64,000 nt of DNA from Cervus elaphus (lineage: Eukaryota > Chordata > Mammalia > Artiodactyla > Cervidae). Shown one piece after another: positions 23,226-33,544 of the stretch. The position numbers and the translations under genes are program-made. A model generated the notes under the pieces. The model did not search any database. It was not told the origin of the DNA and saw nothing but the letters and a program-made list of their open reading frames with translations. Within the stretch, counting starts at the first letter, position 1. Each line of letters opens with the position of its first letter. The stretch covers positions 48,260,001-48,324,000 of the forward strand of contig NC_057835.1 of the NCBI RefSeq assembly GCF_910594005.1, written 5' to 3'.

Positions 23226-23463
23226 CTCTATCAGATCCTTTTGTATATGAGCCGGTGTGTGTTCACTGGAGAGTGAAGGGGTATAAAACCACTTGAACTT
23301 GGCAGGGTGATAAAACATGTGCCCAATTCATGTGGTAATCCAAGGCTCTAGATTCTCAGAGTGAGGGTGCTTTACCTCTTTTCCAAGTTAAATCAACCAT
23401 TTCTACTTTATACCTCACACCTCTTTGGAGCCCTGTCTGTATTTGTTGAATGAATAAATGAAT

Positions 23464-23509
23464 GAAAATGAAAGTCACTCAGTCGTGTCCGACTCTTTGC
23501 AACCTCATG
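23464..23509 (-). mobile_element. 46-bp remnant: extremely 5'-truncated Bov-A/BovB 3' end
   Basis: Only 'gtcactcagtcgtgtccgac tctttgcaacctcatg' plus a short tail. Flanked by a perfect 12-bp duplication gaataaatgaat at 23452-23463 and 23510-23521, showing it is a complete tiny insertion, not a deletion relic. Confidence 0.8.
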
Positions 23510-23680
23510 GAATAAATGAATAAATAGACATAATTCTGTTTAAAGTAAATCCTTGAGCTTTATTCTTCCTATCAAGATGTTTTAGCAACATCATTTCTAC
23601 ATGTTGAACTCTGTAAGTCATGGGAATACCAGGTGTAAACACCAGCCTTTTCCCAGGAATTCAGTTTGGGTAGGAGATCT

Positions 23681-23893
23681 GTGGCTCAGTGGTAAAGAAT
23701 CTGCCTGCCAGCACAGGAGAAGCAAGAGATATGAGTTCAATCCCTGGGTCAAGAAGATCCCCTGGAGAAGGAAATGGCAATCCACTCCAATAATCTTGCC
23801 TGGAAAATCCCATGGGCAGAGGAGCTTAGTGGACTTCGGTCCATGGGATCACAAAAGAGTCAGATACAACTTAGCAACAAAACAACAAAACAA
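23681..23893 (+). mobile_element. Bov-tA SINE with intact Pol III boxes
   Basis: A box TGGCTCAGTGG (23682-23692) and B box with GTTCAATCC (about 23734-23742). The body ends in a CAAAA-rich tail. Target-site duplication aggagatct at 23672-23680 and 23894-23902. Confidence 0.9.
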
Positions 23894-23902
23894 AGGAGAT
23901 CT

Positions 23903-24320
23903 ATATTACTACAAAATATCTAGCATCATAGGTTTTGGAGGCAGAAAAAAGGGATGAAGTTGTGAATGTTACTAGAAATTCAGAGCAGGAATCCCCCAGC
24001 TTGGTTTGGTGATATTTGCAACACCTGCCATGTACCTCTAGGAATGTTGTGACGTAGCACATGATACAAGACTCTCAAGCAGAATTTAAATAAAACAGAT
24101 TATAGACAGTGTCTGTGACCAGTAGTCATTGAAACCCTAAGTGGGCTGCAGAGTCAGTTGTCCTAGCTGGAATCAGAAGCTGCTGGGTGTGGGAAGGGTG
24201 TCCAGGTTCACTGTGATGCACTTGGCTATGGCTCTGCCCCCTGTTGTTTCAGTGCAATAATTATTGGTCCCCACTTCTTCTGTTTAATTACTCCTCTGTT
24301 TCAGTCTTCCTGCTTCCTAA
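23903..24320. other. Nothing recognised
   Basis: No gene or repeat supported. Confidence 0.4.
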
Positions 24321-24524
24321 CTTCATTCCTTTCTTTTTTTAAATTTTTTGTTGAAGGATAATTGCTTTACAGAATTTTGCTGTTTTTTGTCAGACCTCAA
24401 CATGAATCAGCCATAGGTGTACATATATCCCCTCCATTTTGAAGCTCCCTCCCATTTCCCTCCCCATCCCACCCCCCTAGGTTGATACAGAGCCCTTGTT
24501 TGAATTTTCTGAGCCATACAGCAT

Positions 24525-24615
24525 ATGGATAGGTCTTGTTTTTTTTATCCATTCAGTCGGTCTTGTGTCCTTTGGTTGGAGTATTTAATCCATTTACATT
24601 TAAAGTAAATATTGA
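24525..24615 (-). pseudogene. L1 ORF2 N-terminal remnant
   Basis: After the ORF1 stop the minus strand reads 'LTLNVNGLNTPTK', the conserved start of the L1 endonuclease domain. It continues for about 20 codons, with a stop, and then changes directly to 3' UTR sequence near 24520. None of the endonuclease catalytic residues beyond this first strand, nor any reverse transcriptase, is present. Confidence 0.75.
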
Positions 24616-24619
24616 TATC

Positions 24620-25590
24620 TATGTTCCTATTGCCATTTTCTTAATTGTTTGGGGTTGATTCTATAGATCTTTTTTCTTCTCTTGTATTTCTTGACTGTAT
24701 AAGTCCTTTTAACATTTGTTGTAAAGCTGGTTTGGTGGTACTGAATTCTCTTGACATTTGCTTGTCTGAAAAGCTTTTTATTTCTCCATCAATTTTGAAT
24801 GAGTTCCTTGCTGGGTATTGTAATCTCGGTTGTAGATTTTTCCCTTTGAGTACTTTAAATATATCCTGCCATTCCTTTCTGGTCTGCAGAGTTTCTGCTG
24901 AAAGTTCAGCTGTTTAGCATGTGGGGTTTCCCTTGTCTGTTACTTTTTGCTTCTCCCTTGCTGCTATTAGTATTCTTTCTTTGTGTTTAGTCTTTGTTAG
25001 TTTGATTAGTATGTGCCTTGGTGTGTTTCTCCTTGGGTTTATCCTTTATGGGACTCTTTGTGCCTCTTGGACTTGATGGACTATTTCCTTTTCCATGTTG
25101 GGGAAATTTTTCAACTATAATCTCTTCAAAAATTTTCTCACACCCTTTCTTTTTCTCTTCTTCTTCTGGGACCCCCTATAATTCAAATGTTGGTGTGTTT
25201 GCTATTGTCCCAGAGGTCTCTGAGACTATCCTCAGTTCTTTTCATTCTTTTTACTTTATTCTGCTCTTCAGAAGTTATTTCCACCATTTTATCTTCCAGC
25301 TCACCGATTTGTTCTTCTGCTTCAGATATTCTGCTGTTGATTCCTTCTAGAGTATTTTTACTTTCAGCAATTGTGGTGTTTGTCTCTGTATGTTTATTCT
25401 TTAATTCTTCTAAGTCTTTGTTAATTGATTCTTGCATTTTCTCCATTTTGTTTTCAAGGTTTTGATCATCTTTGCTATCGTTATTCTGAATTCTTTCTCA
25501 GGGAGTTTGCCTCCTTCCTCTTCATTCGTTTGGACTTCTGTGTGTCTAGTTTGCTTCTTCATTTGTGTAGTATTTCTCTGTCTTTTCATT
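24620..25590 (-). pseudogene. L1 ORF1 (RNA-binding protein), broken
   Basis: ORF1p normally forms a coiled-coil trimer that coats L1 RNA as an RNA chaperone. The coiled-coil part is readable on the minus strand at 25446-25183, with heptad-like runs such as 'EGINSRISEAEEQIGELEDK'. The RRM/C-terminal region is recognisable from about 25110 down, including 'FSTTKPALQQMLKGLI' near 24720. It is disabled by a frameshift near 25448, an in-frame TGA just past 25183 and a one-base insertion beside it. Open frames on the plus strand here are antisense artefacts. Confidence 0.8.
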
Positions 25591-26141
25591 TTTTTTTTAA
25601 CTCACTGTGTTTGAGGTCTCCTTTTCTCAGGTTTTGAGGTTGAATCCTTTCTTCCTTTTGGTTTCTGCCCTCCTGAGGTTGGTCGAGTGGTTTGTGTAAG
25701 CTTCGTGTAGGGTGAGATTTGTGCTGAGTTTTTGTTTGTTTGTTTGTTTTTCCTCCGATGGGCAAGGCTGAGTGAGGTGGTCATCCTGTCTGCTGATGAT
25801 TGGGTTTGTATTTTTGTTTTGTTTGTTGTTTAGATGAGGCATCCTGCACAGGATGCTGCTGGTGGCTGGGTGATGCTGGATCTTGTATTCAAGTGGTTTC
25901 CTTTGTATGAGTTCTCACTAGTTGATACTCCCTAGGGTTAGTTCTCTGGTAGTCTGGGTCTTGGAGTCAGTGCTCTCACTGCAAAGGCTCAGGGCTTGAT
26001 CTCTGGTCAGGAGCAAAGATTCTACAAGTGGTTTGTTATGGCATTAAGTGAGATTAAAACAAATATCCAAAAACAAGAAACCAAAGATAAACCCCAGACA
26101 AATGGCAGTTACAAAATCAGGCAAATAGTAATTAAAATAAT

Positions 26142-27085
26142 GGAATATACACATATACATATATACCCGCGAGCAAAGTCAAAACAGTCCAACAAAAATA
26201 AAGTATAGTATATTGACCTGGTGAACAAAGGAAATCAAAAATTGTATTCACCAGTTAAGAACAAAACTAACTAAAGCACAAACTGAAAAATAAAGCTAAA
26301 TCAAGGTGCCAAGTGGGGAATAAAGCAATGAAAACAAAACTCACAAATATGTTGAGAGTAAGGAAAGAAAGAATAGATATGCAAAGTTAAATAGAGGTTG
26401 ATGAAGAAGATTTATATACATTAAAGATTAACTGCAAGGGGAAAAGAACAGTAGGAAAGGCAAACAAAGGAATAAATGTAGAAAAAATAATATAGGTTTT
26501 AAAAAATTAAAGTTATAAAGAAGAGAAAAGAAAAAAAGGAAGAAGAAAGAAAAAAGGAAAGCTCCACAGAACTGCAAAAGCCCAATGTAGAGGCAGAAGT
26601 TTATAACAACAATAAAAAAATGAGACTGAATATACACATATACGCCCATAAGCAAAATCAAAACAGTCCAACAAAAATAATGTACAGTAGATTGACCCAG
26701 TGAACAAAAGAAACCAAAAATTGTATCTACCAGAACAAAACAAACTAAAGCAAAACTGGAAAACAAAACTAAAGCAAGATACCAATTGAGGAATAAAACA
26801 ATGAAAATAAAACTAACAAATATGTTGGAAAGGAAAGAAAGAAAAGAAAAAAAGAATAGATATGCAAAGTTAAATAGGTATAGATGAAGATTTATATACA
26901 TTAAAGAGTAACTGCAAGGGGAAAGGAACAGTAGGAAAAGCAAACAAAGGAATAAGTGTAGAAAAAATAATAATAGGTTCAAAAAGTAAAATTAAAAAAA
27001 AAAAAAAAGAAAACTCCACAGAAGTGCAAAAAGCCCAACATAGAGGCAAAGGTTTGTAACAACTATAAAAATATGTGACTGAGAA
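26142..27085 (-). repeat. 479-bp tandem duplication in the L1 5' UTR
   Basis: Two adjacent A-rich units, about 26142-26629 and 26630-27085. The marker 'caaaacagtccaacaaaaat' occurs at 26180 and 26659 (offset 479). Other shared markers are 'agaatagatatgcaaagtta' and 'ctgcaaggggaaa'. The units differ by scattered substitutions and A-run length changes. Confidence 0.85.
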
Positions 27086-27764
27086 AAAACAAAAAAAAAA
27101 GCTCAAAAGCTTAATTAGATTTCATAATTTCAATTTCAATAAAATCAACAACTACAGCAGAGGGGGAGACAAAAGGAAAAAGAAAAATCCAAAAGAATCT
27201 ACAGAACAAGAACAATTCAGAGCATAAGAATAATAAATGTTTTTCTTGAGTCACAGCTGTCAGAGTCCTTTCCGTCACCGGGAGTCACAGTCCACCTCAC
27301 CTCCCTAGGATGCCCTCCAACACTGTGCCGATCTCTGGACCTGCTGTGGGGGCAGCTCAGATTCTAATCTGGTCCTACTCCTGTGTGTTCTTGCCTCCAA
27401 CATCCACAGCTATCAGACCTAGTGCATTTTCTTTTGTGGGAGCTCTCAATGACCTTTTATATATTCCATAGACACAGAGTCGGCCTAGTTGATCGTGTGG
27501 ATTTAACCTGCAGCTTGCACAGCCGGTGGGAAGGTTTTGGGTCTTCTTCCTTAGCCACACTGCCCCTGGGTTTCAACTGTGGTTTTATTTCCACCTCTGC
27601 GTGTGACTCATCCACTGAGGTTTGCTCCTGAGGCTGCCCTGGAGGACTTGGGTCTGCCCCTGTGAGGGCCAGTGTGGAGGTGGTGCGGCTGCTTGGGCCG
27701 CAGGGGTTCTGGCAGCACCAGGTCCTCAGGGGGGTTGGCGGCTAGGGCAGCAGGAAATACAGTG

Positions 27765-27895
27765 CTCTAGAGGGGATGGCAACCAGTATTGGCCAATACG
27801 CTCCAGTATTCTTGTCTGGAGAACGCCCCTCCCTGACAGCGAAGCCTGGCAGGCCACAGTCTACAGGGTCGCAAAGAGTCAGACACTACCAAAGC
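27765..27895 (+). mobile_element. Bov-A-like SINE segment inside the L1 5' UTR
   Basis: 'gatggcaaccagtattggcc' followed by 'ctccagtattcttgtctgga', 'gaagcctggcaggccacagt' and 'ggtcgcaaagagtcagacac' match a Bov-A body without its tRNA head, antisense to the host L1. No target-site duplication seen. I believe related ruminant L1 5' UTRs carry the same block, from memory. Confidence 0.65.
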
Positions 27896-28115
27896 AATCC
27901 TGTGTGCATAAAGGCAAGACTTTTTTTGCCTGTGGCAGCTCTGCCCCAGTGAGAGTTGAGCATGAAGGTGGCTCAGCTGCTTGGCTTGCAGGGACCCTGG
28001 TGGCGCCAAGTGTGCAGGGACACGGACTGCCTCCACCACAGGAGCTCTGGCCCTATCAGAGTCTTTTTTCGAGCCTCTTGTAGCTGGCCATCAGAAGGCC
28101 TCTTTGGCCAGTCTT

Positions 28116-28308
28116 TCTCCATAGCTCTGCCCGTTCAGGCACTTAGAGGGCTCCCTTGCCTGGGGTCCTTCTCTGTTGTTCAGCCCATCAGGCACATAGA
28201 GGAGCCCCTCTGGCTGGGGTCCTACTCTGTAGTTTGGCCTATCAGTCACTTAAAGGAGCACCCTGGGTGAGGTCCTACTCTGTAGTTAGCCCGTCAGGTG
28301 TTTGATGG
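28116..28308 (-). repeat. 54-bp monomer array in the L1 5' UTR
   Basis: About 3.6 tandem units begin at 28116, 28170, 28224 and 28277. Each has the plan 'ctctgt..ttc.gccc.tcagg' then '.gg.gtcct'. Units are 65-80% alike by eye. This resembles promoter monomers in some rodent L1s. Confidence 0.75.
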
Positions 28309-29309
28309 GCCAGCCTCTCTATTGTTCAGCTGCGGATGCTGGCATGTGGAGAGAGCGAGCTATGGTGATGGCTCCACCCCCTGTGCATGACTCAGCAGTA
28401 TCGCCTTGCTTCCGTGGCTGCCCGGCTTTCTTCCACAGGCATTTCCCACCACAGTCTCCTCCCTCATGACCTTTCCATTCATCTCTCCACAATCAACATC
28501 AGCCCTTGCCCTGGGATTGCTCCACAATCCCTAAACTCCAGCTCCCAGCCGCTGCACCTTCCAGGGGACCTGCATCCCTGTCTGGGGTATGTATGGCTGC
28601 AGCAAGGACTGTCTGATTGTCATTCCATTTAGATGCCACAGATCAGCTGTTTCACTCTAAGCCTTCAGTGTTTCTCCCTGACTCAGACAGTTGCCCCGAT
28701 ATGGGGATCAGACCCCTGCTTCAGTTCCCCCACCAGCTGAGGGCAGGTCCAGTCCTACTAACACTTCTGTTTTTCCCCCTAGTTCCTCCGTCCTACCAAG
28801 TTTTGTGTGGTTCTGTATATTCTTCTCCACTGGTCAGGTCCTCGTGTCTGCCCTCAGCTGGTGTTCTGCATGCACTTCTGTGTCTGAAGGTGTGTTCCTA
28901 ATGTGCCCGTGGAGAGAGATGTATTCCACGTCCACCTACTCCTCTGCCAGCTTCTTCATTCCTTTCTTTCATCGTCTCCATCTGTTTCTGTCTTTGAAAA
29001 CTTCATTCTGGTCTTAAAATCTAATTGATGTCTCCTCTAACATTTCGTAGTTCATTAGCATTTCTGAACGGATTTGTTACGTAGAGTTCAGCCATTTTTT
29101 ACGTATCTAAGAACTTGAAAGCTCTCGATTAAGTATATGGGGTCTCAGAAAGTCACCTTTTTTGGAGGAAATAAATATTCCCAAATGCTTATGATTCTTA
29201 ATAAACATGTTTTCTAGTCTCTTAAGTCCAAAATAGATAGCCTGTCTGATACCCTTGATATAACATGTTGTATTATTTGAAAGCCTACTAATTAATTGTG
29301 GTAAGAGTT

Positions 29310-29470
29310 AGCTTTTAATGAGCACCTAAATGTGTCAGGCATTTCCCCTGAGTGCCTTGTATCTATTACGTCGCTTAATCCTTGCTAAAACCCTAAGAAG
29401 TCAGTGTTAGCCCTGTTTTACACAGGAGGAAACTGTGTTGCAGAGCATTTGAGTATCAGTAACTGTGGCT
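29310..29470 (-). mobile_element. MIR SINE
   Basis: Reverse-complement MIR: 'gagcacctaaatgtgtcagg', 'ttaatccttgctaaaaccct', 'gttttacacaggaggaaact'. Confidence 0.7.
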
Positions 29471-29926
29471 TCAACCAGGCAGCAGGATCCAGGTCCCATT
29501 CTCGTAACCATTGTAAAGAGAGAAAGAGATAAGATAAATAACTGGCCAGAAATACCTACAAGTCCTGAAGATTATTTTCTTGTTGATACTGAAATTTCTT
29601 ACCCAGTTTTAAGCTGGTCACCATGTACAGATTCGTTTCTTAGTTAAAATGATCATCTCAAAATCATACCCAGCTGAACTTGGAAGAAAAATATTTCACA
29701 GAGTCAGTTTATTTGGAACCATTTTTGGGGCTAGGAGAGAATATGAATGTTGATATTATACTATATTATATCCACTGAAACTTTGGAATGTGAGGTTCTC
29801 CGTGTGCCGGATAGCTTGCTGGATACCCAAGTGCCAGGTCAGTCCTATACCCACAGGGGCACATCCCGTGACAATCTGTTGACACATTTGGATCTCATCC
29901 TATTTTACACATATTGCCTAAGTTCA
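29471..29926. other. Nothing recognised
   Basis: No gene or repeat supported. Confidence 0.4.
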
Positions 29927-29936
29927 CCCTGCAGTC

Positions 29937-29972
29937 TTTTTTTTTTTTTCCATTTTATTTTATTTTTATTTT
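29937..29972 (-). repeat. Tail-only T-rich insertion
   Basis: A T13 run followed by TTTTA-type units sits between 'ccctgcagtctt' and 'ccccacagtctt', which look like a diverged target-site duplication. It could be a retroposon in which only the poly(A) tail was copied. Confidence 0.35.
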
Positions 29973-30000
29973 CCCCACAGTCTTTAACGTCCTCTGTTAG

Positions 30001-30397
30001 TGACAAGAAGGCTGAGCACCGAAAAATTGATGCTTTTGAACTGTGGTGTTGGAGAAGACTCTTGAGTCCCTTGGACTGCAAAGAGATCATACCAGTCAAT
30101 CCTAAAGGAAATCCCTAAATATTCATTGGAAGGATTGCAACTGAAGCTGAAGCTCCAGTTGTTTGGCCACCTGATGCAAAGAGCTGCCTCAATAGAAAGG
30201 ACTCTGATGCTAAGAAAGATTGACGGCAAAAGGAGAAGGGGGGCAGCAGAAGATGAGATGATTAGAAAGCATCACCAACTCAAACTCTCCCAGAGAGAGT
30301 TTGAGCAAACCCTGCGAGATAGTGGAGGACAGAGAAGCTTGGCGTGCTGCAGTCCATGGGGTCACAAAGGGTGAGACGTGACTTAGCAACTGAACAA
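30001..30397 (+). mobile_element. BovB LINE 3' end, 5'-truncated
   Basis: Plus-strand BovB, translating in broken frames to motifs such as 'FELWCWRRLL' near 30040 and ending at 'gacgtgacttagcaactgaac'. Several frameshifts. Older than the 49.3-51.4 kb copy by its divergence. Confidence 0.85.
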
Positions 30398-30414
30398 ATA
30401 AGTGATGAGGATAA

Positions 30415-30615
30415 TGACAGTAAACCAACATTTACTGTCTGTCAGGTACTTGTCAGGTGCTCCATCTTCTTTATGGGCATTTACTCATGTGATTCTTAGA
30501 GCAGCTCTATAATGTATGTAGTGTCACATCCTCGGCCTACAGAAAAGCAGCCTCGGGAAGTTTCTGTAATTTCTTCATGGTGACACAAATGGGGGACTGC
30601 AACACTGGTGACCCC
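30415..30615 (-). mobile_element. MIR SINE
   Basis: Reverse-complement MIR: 'catttactgtctgtcaggta', 'tactcatgtgattcttagag', then 'cagaaaagcagcctcgggaa'. Confidence 0.65.
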
Positions 30616-30649
30616 TGTTCTCACCATATGTGATTGGGGGTGAGTGTAT

Positions 30650-30762
30650 GTGTTTAGTTACTCGGTCATGTAAGACTCTTTGCAACCCCATGGGCTGTAG
30701 CCCACCGGGCTCCTCTGTCCATGGGATTTCCCAGGCAAGAGTACTGAAGTGGGTTGCCATTA
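30650..30762 (-). mobile_element. Bov-A SINE body, 5'-truncated
   Basis: Minus-strand Bov-A from 'aatggcaacccacttcagta' (30762) to 'taactaaacacatac'. The tRNA head is missing. Confidence 0.85.
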
Positions 30763-30769
30763 GCGGAAG

Positions 30770-31465
30770 GCATCCATTTACAGACATTTCTTGCATCTGC
30801 TTTGTGTGACATGTCCTGAGCACTCAGAGGAAGGAGGTGGTTTTTGTCCTTATGAACTTGTAGTCAGCCATGCACACAAATAATTGAGATAAAGAGATGA
30901 AAGAGTCTTTTCTGGGAGCACCAGCCAGAAAAGACCAACCAGTTCCTTAGGGGAAAACCAAGAACAGAGTCAGTGCATTTGATTGCATAGGAATTAACCA
31001 GGTGAATAAGAGAAAGGCATTCAAGACTGAGGAAACACCGTGTGTAGAGGCCTGAAGTCCTTTACTGATTCATTCAACATTTATGTTTGACTTACGGTTA
31101 CCAGGGGGTTAGGGTAGGAGGGAATAAATTGAAAGATTGGGACTGACATATACATACCACTATTTATAAAATAAATATCTAATATGGACCTACTGTATAG
31201 AACAGGGAACTCTGCTCAATACTCTGTACTGGCCTATGGGAGAAAAGAATCTAAAAAAAAATAAGTAGATAAATGTATATGTATAACTGATTCACTCTGC
31301 TATACACCTGAAACAAACACAACTTTGTAAAGCAACTATACGCCAATAAATGTTTTAAAAAATATATGTTTGCATGCATGTACTCGGACTGCCTTCACGG
31401 AGCTTATACCCCGCCACCCAACAGATGGAATGAGATTTCATGGACGTGCATGGCATAGCTAGCAC
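30770..31465 (-). mobile_element. L2 LINE split by an L1 insertion
   Basis: L2 segments at 30770-31089 and 31373-31465. The first part includes 'gagtcagtgcatttgattgc' and 'agaggcctgaagtcctttac'. The second resumes with 'actgccttcacggagcttat'. They are separated by an L1 3' end at 31090-31361. The L2 may be two copies rather than one. Confidence 0.5.
31090..31361 (+). mobile_element. L1 3' UTR, 5'-truncated, nested in L2
   Basis: Typical 'cttacggttaccagggggtt ... ctactgtatagaacagggaa ... cctgaaacaaacacaacttt' sequence ending in an A-rich tail. Possible target-site duplication atttatgtttg/atatatgtttg at 31079-31089 and 31362-31372. Confidence 0.8.
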
Positions 31466-31511
31466 GTAGCTACACTGGTGCTTATAAAGTAAAGGCAGGT
31501 AAAGCTGTGGG

Positions 31512-32005
31512 GTTAGTTACCTATTGCTGTTGCAACAGATACCCACAAATAGAGGTATCTCTATAATAAACAACACACGTTTATTATCTTCCTGTAGTGG
31601 GAGTCATTTGTTGTTGCTGTTGTTGTTTGGTCATAAGTCCAGAATAAATCTTAAGGTCTAAAATCAACATGCTTGTCAGGGCTGTGTTCCTTCTTGAGGT
31701 TCTAGGGAGGGTCTATTAGTTTGTCTTTCCAGCTTCTAAAGGACACCTGTACTCCCTGGCTCACAGCCCCTGCCACCATCTTCAAAGCCAGCGGTAAATC
31801 ACCTTCAAGTGTCTCCTAAACTTATACTCCTGCCTCCTCCATAAAAGGACCCCTGTTACTACGTGGAACACAGCTGGGTAACCCAGATCATCTCCCTCCA
31901 CCTAAACCACAAAATGCCTGCGGAATCCCTTTTGCCATGGAAGGGAAAACACTCACAAATTTCCGGGATTAGAACATGGACACCTCTGGGGCCTCTTATT
32001 TGGCA
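31512..32005 (-). mobile_element. MLT1-type solitary LTR (old endogenous retroviral LTR)
   Basis: Reverse-complement MaLR LTR: 'ttacctattgctgttgcaac', 'ccaccatcttcaaagccagc', 'ggattagaacatggacacctctggggcc'-type end. A TTG-repeat expansion lies at 31609-31629. No internal genes. Confidence 0.75.
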
Positions 32006-32094
32006 GGAGAGGCAGGTGATGAGCTTCATTTGATGCCCTGGATCCTGGGCTTTGTTTAATAGAATCACAGGAAATGAGCAGCAGCAAAAAGAAG

Positions 32095-32285
32095 ATGGGA
32101 GAAAACATTAAGAGGTTTTTGCTTGTAAGAGCTGATGAGGATCTGAAGTAATATCAGTGAGAGTGGGAAAGAGTAAGCAATTTGAGAGAAAATTAGTACA
32201 TTTAGAATTGGTGATTAACTGGATAAGTGATGAAGGAGAGGGAGAATTCTAAGATGACCTTCAAGTTTCTCCCATGGTCAGCTGG
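32095..32285 (-). mobile_element. L2 LINE fragment
   Basis: 'aattctaagatgaccttcaa gtttct' and the preceding purine-rich text fit the distal part of reverse-complement L2. Diverged. Confidence 0.45.
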
Positions 32286-32599
32286 GTAGCAAATATTCTT
32301 TATTTTCTGCTTAAAATGATATTTTTCTGGACTGTCCAGTGTCAGCATAAATATTCAGGCCAGTACATTAGCTGCATTGGCTACTAACAAATCACTGATG
32401 TTAGGTTTTCCAGTTGAAGTTCCTCTTGTCTTCTGTTTTTATATTTTTTTTCTCTCCTCCTTTTAATATGCTGGTATACCCAGATGTCTTCTGCACTGAA
32501 CTACATTTCAGTGTAGTATATTACTCTGATCTATGACTCAAACCTTTAAGGTATGATAAGACTTGATGCACATCACTCTTTCTTTTGGCTTTTGATATG
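32286..32599. other. Nothing recognised
   Basis: No gene or repeat supported. Confidence 0.4.
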
Positions 32600-33250
32600 T
32601 TTCAGAAAGTAATTTTGATCCAGCAGTCTCATTTCTGGTTATATATCCAAAGGAAATAAAAATCACTATCTTGATGAGATATCTGTACTCCTGCGTTCAT
32701 TGCAGTATTATTCACAGTAGCAAAGACACGGAAACAATCTAAGTGTCTATGGATAGATGGGAATGGATAAAGAAAATGTGTATATACATATTCCATTGTG
32801 TATTATGTATTAATATTTATGTACATATGTCATTCAGTGTCATAAAAGAAGAAAACCCTGCTATTTGTGACAATGTGGATGAGCCTGGTGGACATTTTGC
32901 AAAAAGAAGTAAGCAAAAGACAGATATTGCATGATCTCACCTATATGTGGAATCTAGAATAAAAGTATTGAAGAGTAGTGGTTACCAGAGGCTAGCAGGT
33001 GGGGGGAAATGTAAGGTATTGATCAAAGGATACAAACTTTCAGTTATAAGATGAATAAATCCTGGAGCTCAAATGTACAACATGGTGACTATACTTAGTA
33101 ATAATGTATTATATACTGGAAATTTGCCAAGAAAATAGATCTCCAACATTCTCACCATACATTATGGGATGTGGTGAATATGTTAATTAGTTTGATTGTG
33201 GTAATCATTTCAGTGTATACATATAGCAAAACATGTTGTACACATTAAAA
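32600..33250 (+). mobile_element. Old L1M 3' region
   Basis: Continuous match to the L1 ORF2 end and 3' UTR: 'cattgcagtattattcacag', 'gcatgatctcacctatatgt', 'agtggttaccagaggctagc', 'atgttgtacacattaaaaat'. Non-coding through many stops. Confidence 0.85.
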
Positions 33251-33544
33251 ATCTTGCACAGCCTTGCTAATGCAAATTTCAGGTTTTTTTTTTTTCTATA
33301 GGACAAACACTTTACCAAAATATGCAACTTTTTTTGGTGGGAAAAGAGACTGTCTTGTGATTTCTACCCATTTCCTGAGACCTGTGGAAATAAACCTTTA
33401 TGTACTTAAAGTTATACAGAAAACAGAATAAAATTAATACAAAAAAATATTGTACACATTAGATATATACTCTTTATTAAAATTCAAATTCTTACCATTA
33501 AACATTGTGTTTGCATAGAGTGGGAGGAGCATATGAAATGCATG
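33251..33544. other. Nothing recognised
   Basis: AT-rich, no gene or repeat supported. Confidence 0.4.

Larger units (their letters stand above)
24337..28953 (-). mobile_element. Complete L1 insertion lacking nearly all of ORF2
   Basis: One insertion of 4.6 kb on the minus strand, bounded by a perfect 16-bp target-site duplication cttcattcctttcttt (24321-24336 and 28954-28969). In element order: 5' end near 28953 (resembling the usual L1 5' terminus), a long repetitive 5' UTR (28953 to about 25600), ORF1 (about 25590 to 24620), the first 35 or so codons of ORF2 (about 24620-24525), then an abrupt join to a ruminant-type L1 3' UTR (about 24515-24350) and A-rich tail. Endonuclease core, reverse transcriptase and C-terminal domains are absent. 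The layout is that of half-L1 (HAL1)-type elements. Whether it is a family member or a private deletion cannot be told here. Confidence 0.85.

Noticed and set aside
25018..25465. Plus-strand open frames of 92 and 110 codons over the L1
   Set aside because: They are antisense to the ORF1 coiled-coil region and have no independent support.
26428..26982. A 184-codon minus-strand frame rich in Phe, Leu and Ser, resembling a membrane protein
   Set aside because: It is the translation of the A-rich, tandemly duplicated L1 5' UTR read on its T-rich strand. The internal protein repeat simply reflects the 479-bp duplication.
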